Assembly (NCBI GenBank): GCA_963702695.1
Contig: CAVPDS010000029.1
Span: 248,001-312,000, forward strand
DNA from: VAZQ01 sp963702695
GTDB lineage: Bacteria > Pseudomonadota > Alphaproteobacteria > Rhizobiales > Xanthobacteraceae
DNA length: 64,000 nucleotides
Direction: 5' to 3'
Shown here: positions 61,714-64,000 of the stretch, one piece after another
How the letters are laid out: every line of letters starts with the position of its first letter
How positions within the stretch are numbered: position 1 is the stretch's first letter
Translations under genes and position numbers: made by a program
The notes under the pieces: generated by a model
What the model saw: the letters and a program-made list of their open reading frames with translations, nothing else
Database searches by the model: none
What the model was told of the DNA's origin: nothing

Positions 61714-62691
61714 ATGACGCAACAGCTCGCGTGGGATCGAATCAGCGGCGCGAATGGCGGCGCGGATACCGAGGTCCGGATTGTCACCGGGTTGCGGGCT
61801 GCGAACCAGTGCATCGCCTGGATTGGCGCCAAGACCGGCACTTTCACGAATCATGGACTGAACGTGACCTTCCCCAGACTCGAAGTGGGCGGCCCTGAAA
61901 GTGTCGCGGGCTTGTTGCGCGGCGACTGGGATTTTGCCCAGACCGGGACCGTGCCCGTCGCGGAGGCGGTCCTAAACGGTGGAGATGCCGTCATCCTGCT
62001 GCGAGATTCCATCCTGCGCGACAACATCGTTATTATGACGAGCCCCGGGATCACAAAGCTCAATCAACTGAGCAGCAAGAAAGTCGGTGTGCTGACCGAC
62101 GCCTATTCGGGACAGACGGGGGTGATCGTTCGTCTGGCAGTGGAGCATGCGGGCGCAGCGGCGACCTATATAGGATTGGGTACTTATCGAAACATTTTTG
62201 CTGCTCTCACCGCCGGAGACATCGATGCCGGCGCGTTGCCGACCGATTTTCTGTTTCTCGGGTCAAGCCAACACCAATGGAATTGTTTTGAGACGTGCAC
62301 CCTGAGCGTTCCAGCCATTTTCGCCACGACGCGACGCGCGATCGCGGCGGACCGCGAACGCGTCTTGCGCGTCTTGCGAGGATTCGTCGAGGCCATTCAC
62401 CGCTTCAAGACGCAAGCAGACGCCGTTGTGCCGCTGCTTCAGGAGTTTCTAGGTTTCAGTGACCACCGTGCCGTCGAGCGCTTGCACGAATATTACGCAG
62501 CGGTGCTTCCAGTCGTTCCGCGACCGGCATTGTCCGATGGAATGCAGGAGCTGCGCGATCTATTTTTCCACAGATACCCGGCAGCTCGGGAGCTGCAGGA
62601 GGCCGATATTGTCGATTCATCGCTGATCGATGACCTGGAACAAAGTGGCTTCATAGCGCGGTTGTACGAGAGAAGCGTCGAAGCTTTGTGA
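61714..62691 (+). CDS. ABC-type solute-binding-like protein (SsuA/NMT1-like), without signal peptide
   Basis: 325 residues. Segments such as VRIVTGLRAANQCIAWIGAKTGTFTNHGLNVTF, QLSSKKVGVLTDAYSGQTGVIVRLAVEHAG and GDIDAGALPTDFLFL resemble periplasmic nitrate/sulfonate/taurine-type binding proteins. No signal peptide is seen at the ATG, which is unusual for that role. It may therefore be cytoplasmic, mis-started or a periplasmic protein with an unusual export signal. It follows the TctC gene by 56 bp and is probably co-transcribed. Confidence 0.7.
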   Translation: MTQQLAWDRISGANGGADTEVRIVTGLRAANQCIAWIGAKTGTFTNHGLNVTFPRLEVGGPESVAGLLRGDWDFAQTGTVPVAEAVLNGGDAVILLRDSILRDNIVIMTSPGITKLNQLSSKKVGVLTDAYSGQTGVIVRLAVEHAGAAATYIGLGTYRNIFAALTAGDIDAGALPTDFLFLGSSQHQWNCFETCTLSVPAIFATTRRAIAADRERVLRVLRGFVEAIHRFKTQADAVVPLLQEFLGFSDHRAVERLHEYYAAVLPVVPRPALSDGMQELRDLFFHRYPAARELQEADIVDSSLIDDLEQSGFIARLYERSVEAL

Positions 62692-62895
62692 TCTTACTCT
62701 CGTACGCCGTACCTTCTGAAAGCCCCGATTGGCGGAGGCCATGGAGCAACGCGTGAAGGACCGGCGACTTGCCGCCGCCAAAGGGCTCAAAGTGCGGCGT
62801 CAAGCAGGCGTCGCGTACACCGCCACCCAAGACGCGCCCCGCTCGGCTTTGGTCAGGCGGGTCGGTCCTCTCCAGCTTTTTGAGGAGCCAACGTC

Positions 62896-63307
62896 ATGAA
62901 GCTTCCCCGTCGAGCTATTCTGCAGCTAGCAGCTGGCGTCGCTGCTCTGCCGGTTCTGTCGCCTGTTGCAAAGGCACAGACCTATCCGTCGCGGCTCATC
63001 ATTATTGTCGTGCCGTTTCCGGCGGGCGGCCCACGGATGCGCTGGCTCGCATTCTGGCCGAGCATATGAGGACAACACTCGGTCAGCCCTTGATCATCGA
63101 AAACGTGTCCGGCACAGCCGGCAGCATCGATGTCGGTCGAATTGCACGCGCGGCGCCGGATGGTTACACCGTCACCATCGGCCATTGGCAAACAGGATAT
63201 TCCCTTACCCGATCAGCAGACGCCCGAAGCTCTTGCCGCGCGTCAGAAGGCCGAGATCGAGAAATGGTTGGCCGATCATGAAGGCGGCGAACATCAAGGC
63301 GGAATAA
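62896..63307 (+). pseudogene. Decayed TctC/Bug solute-binding protein gene
   Basis: A signal-peptide start is clear (MKLPRRAILQLAAGVAALPVLS) and the Bug N-terminus follows to VVPFPAGGP. The frame then changes near 63030, where DALARILAEHMRTTLGQPLIIENVSGTAGS continues. The sequence jumps from TIGHWQTGYS to the C-terminal QQTPEALAARQKAEIEKW near 63200, missing the middle of the protein. A last frame change near 63266 leads to WPIMKAANIKAE and the stop at 63305. So it carries at least two frameshifts and one internal deletion. Confidence 0.85.
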
Positions 63308-63336
63308 ATTTGCCGGCCGACTTCTTCGACCCGCCG

Positions 63337-63795
63337 CTACGCCGCCCTGGCGAGGTCCGCGGGGTGGACCGACCTTGCGCCGATCGCCAGCCGGTTCCAG
63401 GTGTTGATCATGGCGATCACGATCGAGAGGTTCGCCAGTTCCTTCTCCGAGAACTGTCGCCGCGCCTCTTCGTAGATGGGGTCGGGCGCGTGTGTGGACG
63501 CGATGTTGGTCAGCGATTCCGCCCAGGCCAGCGCTGCGCGTTCGCGCGCCGAATAGAGTTCCGACTCGTGCCAGGCATCGAGCAGATACAGCCGCATCTC
63601 GGTTTCGCCAAGCTTCCGCGCTTCCTCGGTATGCAGGTGCAGGCAGTAGGCGCAGCCGTTGATCTGCGAAACCCTCGTCTTCACGAGCGCGACGAGCTTG
63701 GGATCGAGACCCGATGTCTTGAGATAGTTCTCGACGCCGATCAGGGCAGCCCACCCGTCGGGCGCGACGGTGTACGGATTTAGTCTTTGCGTCAT
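63337..63795 (-). CDS. AhpD-like carboxymuconolactone decarboxylase-family protein
   Basis: 152 residues with the CMD/AhpD pattern: LVALVKTRVSQINGCAYCLHLHTEEARKLG, containing the CxxC catalytic cysteines and the following His. A helical C-terminus (ERAALAWAESLTNI) completes it. Members act as alkyl hydroperoxidases or related thiol enzymes, and this is the single-domain type. ATG 63795 follows GGAGATCATCACC and is better than the upstream ATG 63810. It is convergent with the pseudogene. Confidence 0.88.
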   Translation of the reverse strand: MTQRLNPYTVAPDGWAALIGVENYLKTSGLDPKLVALVKTRVSQINGCAYCLHLHTEEARKLGETEMRLYLLDAWHESELYSARERAALAWAESLTNIASTHAPDPIYEEARRQFSEKELANLSIVIAMINTWNRLAIGARSVHPADLARAA

Positions 63796-64000
63796 GGTGA
63801 TGATCTCCATTTGGTTTTCGGGTGCGCAAGCGCTGCGAAGCGTCGAACCCGATCATTCCCCCAATTATACAACGCCGCAGGTGGGCCACCGGTTTCGGTC
63901 GGCCCCGCTGCCGATCGATGATCAGCGGATCGGCCCCGTGCTGCCTCGGCGGGATTCGCCCGCGAACGTCGCGTCAAATATTATTTCACTAAATGACGGC

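Overview
The window is GC-rich chromosomal DNA of an alphaproteobacterium, most likely Hyphomicrobiales (Rhizobiales) near Bradyrhizobium, Rhodoplanes or Pseudolabrys. The clues are the folP-folB-folK order next to methylmalonyl-CoA mutase, a MucR/Ros regulator, the DUF1491, DUF2336, DUF5330 and DUF6456 families, TctC (Bug) binding proteins and Rhizobiales-type palindromic intergenic repeats. No rRNA, CRISPR array, intact insertion sequence or prophage was seen. There is one tRNA, Glu-CTC on the minus strand.

Layout. 1-9.2 kb: folate biosynthesis operon, two small conserved proteins, an M20 peptidase, a frameshifted DUF4160/DUF2442 pair, a cupin and CDGSH pair, two tandem secreted ABM-domain proteins, and a membrane glycosyltransferase with no usable start codon. 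9.3-22 kb: sodB, a proline-rich membrane protein, msrB, mucR, a DUF6456 protein, sufE, DUF5330, a PAS histidine kinase overlapping a peptidoglycan-binding protein, DUF1491, DUF2336, a HAD phosphatase, a HisN-like phosphatase and cysK. 23.2-32.1 kb: a self-contained accessory cassette, the most unusual part of the window. It has a near-consensus sigma-54 promoter, two paralogous acidic/glycine-rich proteins, an HEVGH metallopeptidase, a large protein with an N-terminal beta-sandwich, a peptidoglycan-binding protein with an HEPFH peptidase domain and a peptidoglycan-binding/OmpA protein. It ends against a convergent sigma-54 activator gene. 32.1-49.4 kb: a gene-poor stretch, an ECF sigma factor, a large membrane protein, tRNA-Glu, a double RidA protein, a META-like lipid-free secreted protein, DUF1254/DUF1214, penicillin-binding protein 1A, a YcgN protein, a TPR-like repeat protein, two tandem DHA2 exporters and an orphan M91-like (NleD-type) zinc protease. 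49.5-56.5 kb: three tandem paralogues of a periplasmic protein combining a carboxypeptidase-regulatory-like domain, one CxxCH haem site and a Vgb-like propeller; two of them are preceded by a small cytochrome c gene. 56.6-64 kb: a catabolic-looking region with a flavoprotein dehydrogenase, a double VOC protein, an AraC regulator, two solute-binding proteins, a decayed TctC pseudogene and an AhpD-like protein.

How the genes may work together. In the 23-32 kb cassette, the enhancer-binding protein probably activates the single sigma-54 promoter and so the whole set at once. Three of the products can be predicted to bind or act at the cell wall or to cleave protein, yet none has an obvious signal peptide. 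In the 49-56 kb cluster, small cytochromes and haem-propeller proteins probably form a periplasmic electron-transfer module, transcribed away from the flavoprotein gene.

All calls rest on reading the sequence and on recalled family knowledge. No database search was run.
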